Assembly (NCBI RefSeq): GCF_016862395.1
Contig: NZ_BOMW01000053.1
Coordinates: 1-64,000 of the forward strand
DNA length: 64,000 bases
Origin: Actinoplanes siamensis
GTDB taxonomy: Bacteria > Actinomycetota > Actinomycetes > Mycobacteriales > Micromonosporaceae
Reading direction: 5' to 3'
Shown here: piece by piece, positions 63,177-64,000 of the stretch
Layout: every line of letters begins with the position of its first letter
Position numbering within the stretch: position 1 is the stretch's first letter
Position numbers and translations under genes: made by a program
The notes under the pieces: generated by a model
Seen by the model: only the letters and a program-made list of their open reading frames with translations
What the model was told of the DNA's origin: nothing
Database searches by the model: none

Positions 63177-63434
63177 TCTGTCCGGGCCGCGACATGGTCC
63201 GCGAACCGCCCCGCTGGCGCTTTCGCCGCGACCTGGAGCCGTGGGCCGTCCCGCGCCGGCGTTCATCGGCCGGCGGGCGGGGGCCGATGACCCCGTGGTC
63301 CCCCGCGCCGGCGTTCGTCGACCCGCAGGCGGGCGCGGCAACGCGAACCGTGGACCACTGCGCGCACGCGCTCCTCGGCCGGAGCAGCGGCCCCGGCGTA
63401 CGACCGGAAGCTCCTGAATTCGATCTCGAATGGT
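63177..63434. other. Non-coding gap, nothing recognised
   Basis: About 260 bases between folE and the last gene pair. A near-repeat (GCGCCGGCGTTC at 63251 and 63306) stands out, with a complementary-looking GGCCGGCGGGCG. No ORF or structure of known type was seen. Confidence 0.45.
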
Positions 63435-63695
63435 TCAGATCATGCTGCGGAACTGGTTCGCCGAGTCCATGGCGGCGCGGGTCAGCTGGACCGCCTCGTC
63501 AAGCCGGGTGCGGGCCTGCTCCAGGTGCGCGATGGCGGCCGCGGCAGCCGGATGGAACGAGCCGATCGAGGTCAGGCGGAGCAGCGCCAGCGACTGGTCG
63601 AGCTGATCGGTGACCACCTGGATGCCGACGATCGCGCGGTCCGCGCCGTCCACCGAGGCGGCGATGTTGACCTTCACTTCTTCCACGTTCGCCAA
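63435..63695 (-). CDS. Small helical hypothetical protein
   Basis: 86 residues, starting at TTG 63695 with AGAGGA nine bases upstream. It is almost entirely alpha-helical and Ala/Leu/Gln-rich (GIQVVTDQLDQSLALLRLTS, HLEQARTRLDEAVQLTRAAM), the pattern of small helical-hairpin proteins around 90-100 residues, but the WXG motif of Esx proteins is absent. The family is not recognised. It follows a membrane-protein gene by 20 bases on the same strand and may be co-expressed. Confidence 0.65.
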   Translation of the reverse strand: MANVEEVKVNIAASVDGADRAIVGIQVVTDQLDQSLALLRLTSIGSFHPAAAAAIAHLEQARTRLDEAVQLTRAAMDSANQFRSMI

Positions 63696-63715
63696 TGCGG
63701 CGGTCCTCTCGTGAG

Positions 63716-63994
63716 TCAGCCCAGCAGCTGCTGCAGCCCGACACCCATGCAGGTGAGCAACACCGGGGTGAGGCAGGTGACGATGCCCAGCACCGGCGTG
63801 CGGTCTACAGGCGGGGCGCCCGGCTCGTTCTCAGCGCCCCAGACGAAGCCGATGGTGGCCCAACCCAGGCCGAAGGCCAGCAGCGGCATGCTGAGGCCGC
63901 ACAGCAGGGTGTACGTGGGCAGCGAGCCGCTCGGGGCCACCAGGTAGAGGATGATCTGGACGAAGAGCACGGCGGCCGCGAACGGGCCGTACAC
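63716..63994 (-). CDS. Small membrane protein, possibly cut by the window edge
   Basis: The visible 92 residues hold three hydrophobic helices (AAAVLFVQIILYLVA, TLLCGLSMPLLAFGLGWATIG and VLGIVTCLTPVLLTCMGVG). The frame remains open to the window end and GTG 63994 may or may not be the true start, so it is treated as possibly partial. Function unknown. It lies just upstream of the helical protein gene on the minus strand. Confidence 0.6.
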   Translation of the reverse strand: MYGPFAAAVLFVQIILYLVAPSGSLPTYTLLCGLSMPLLAFGLGWATIGFVWGAENEPGAPPVDRTPVLGIVTCLTPVLLTCMGVGLQQLLG

Positions 63995-64000
63995 CAGCAG

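Noticed and set aside
63435-63695. Esx (WXG100) protein near the window end
   Set aside because: Size and helicity fit, but the central WXG turn and C-terminal YxxxD/E signal are missing.

Overview
The window is about 64 kb of high-GC actinobacterial chromosome. The best fit is a member of the Micromonosporaceae close to Actinoplanes. This rests on the GC-rich codon use with many GTG starts, a WblA/WhiB4-type regulator, a mycosin/EccC/EccD type VII secretion locus, and the N-terminal style of FtsH. No phage, insertion sequence, CRISPR array or replication origin was seen. From memory, not from a search, much of the backbone follows the gene order of Mycobacterium tuberculosis: tadA (Rv3752c region); dnaX-ybaB-recR-leuA-ask-asd (Rv3721c to Rv3708c); marP-NUDIX-tlpA-nth-crp-MBL-ridA-DUF4177-two ArsA-like ATPases-whiB4-ponA2 (Rv3671c to Rv3682); and ppa-dacB-DUF2342-tilS-hpt-ftsH-folE (Rv3628 to Rv3609c). 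Departures from that backbone mark the accessory segments.

Layout. 0-5 kb: small membrane protein, tadA with its partner gene, deoD, tRNA-Ser(CGA), a STAS protein, a 36-bp tandem repeat, tRNA-Ser(GGA) and SRP RNA. 4.8-9.5 kb: dnaX with a very long disordered tail, ybaB and recR. 9.9-16 kb: a complete oligopeptide-type ABC importer operon. 16-17.3 kb: a remnant of an RTX calcium-binding gene, a Pro/Ala-repeat protein and an HNH-type lipoprotein. 17.5-23.5 kb: amino-acid and nucleotide biosynthesis, namely leuA with a newly read Leu-codon leader peptide, lysC with an internal beta-subunit start, asd and pyrE. 24-25.9 kb: tandem repeats, tRNA-Pro(CGG), a metallophosphoesterase and a GatB/YqeY protein that share a tiny divergent leaderless promoter. 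26-33.8 kb: PBP (ponA2-like), wblA, two ArsA-like ATPases, DUF4177, RidA and an MBL hydrolase. 33.8-42 kb: an insert relative to the mycobacterial order, carrying an adenylate-cyclase/AAA/TPR protein, a Ser/Thr kinase and a two-gene acyl-CoA carboxylase whose active-site motifs are badly degraded. 42.2-47.7 kb: crp, capA-like, nth, tlpA-like, NUDIX and a MarP-like protease. 47.8-54.8 kb: a partial type VII secretion locus (mycosin, EccC, EccD) without visible Esx substrates, EccB or EccE. 54.9-63.1 kb: ppa, dacB, a zinc metalloprotease, tilS, hpt, ftsH, and a folE with no ATG/GTG/TTG start that appears to begin at CTG. 63.4-64 kb: two small unknown genes.

How parts may work together. A class III cyclase predicted to use ATP lies close to the cAMP receptor Crp, with a kinase beside it, suggesting a local cAMP-signalling cluster. 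LeuA is probably controlled by ribosome-mediated attenuation. LysC and Asd form the start of the aspartate pathway. MarP, the PBP, DacB and the type VII proteins are envelope functions. At least twelve genes carry a TANNNT hexamer exactly six or seven bases before the start codon, which points to widespread leaderless transcription in this region.
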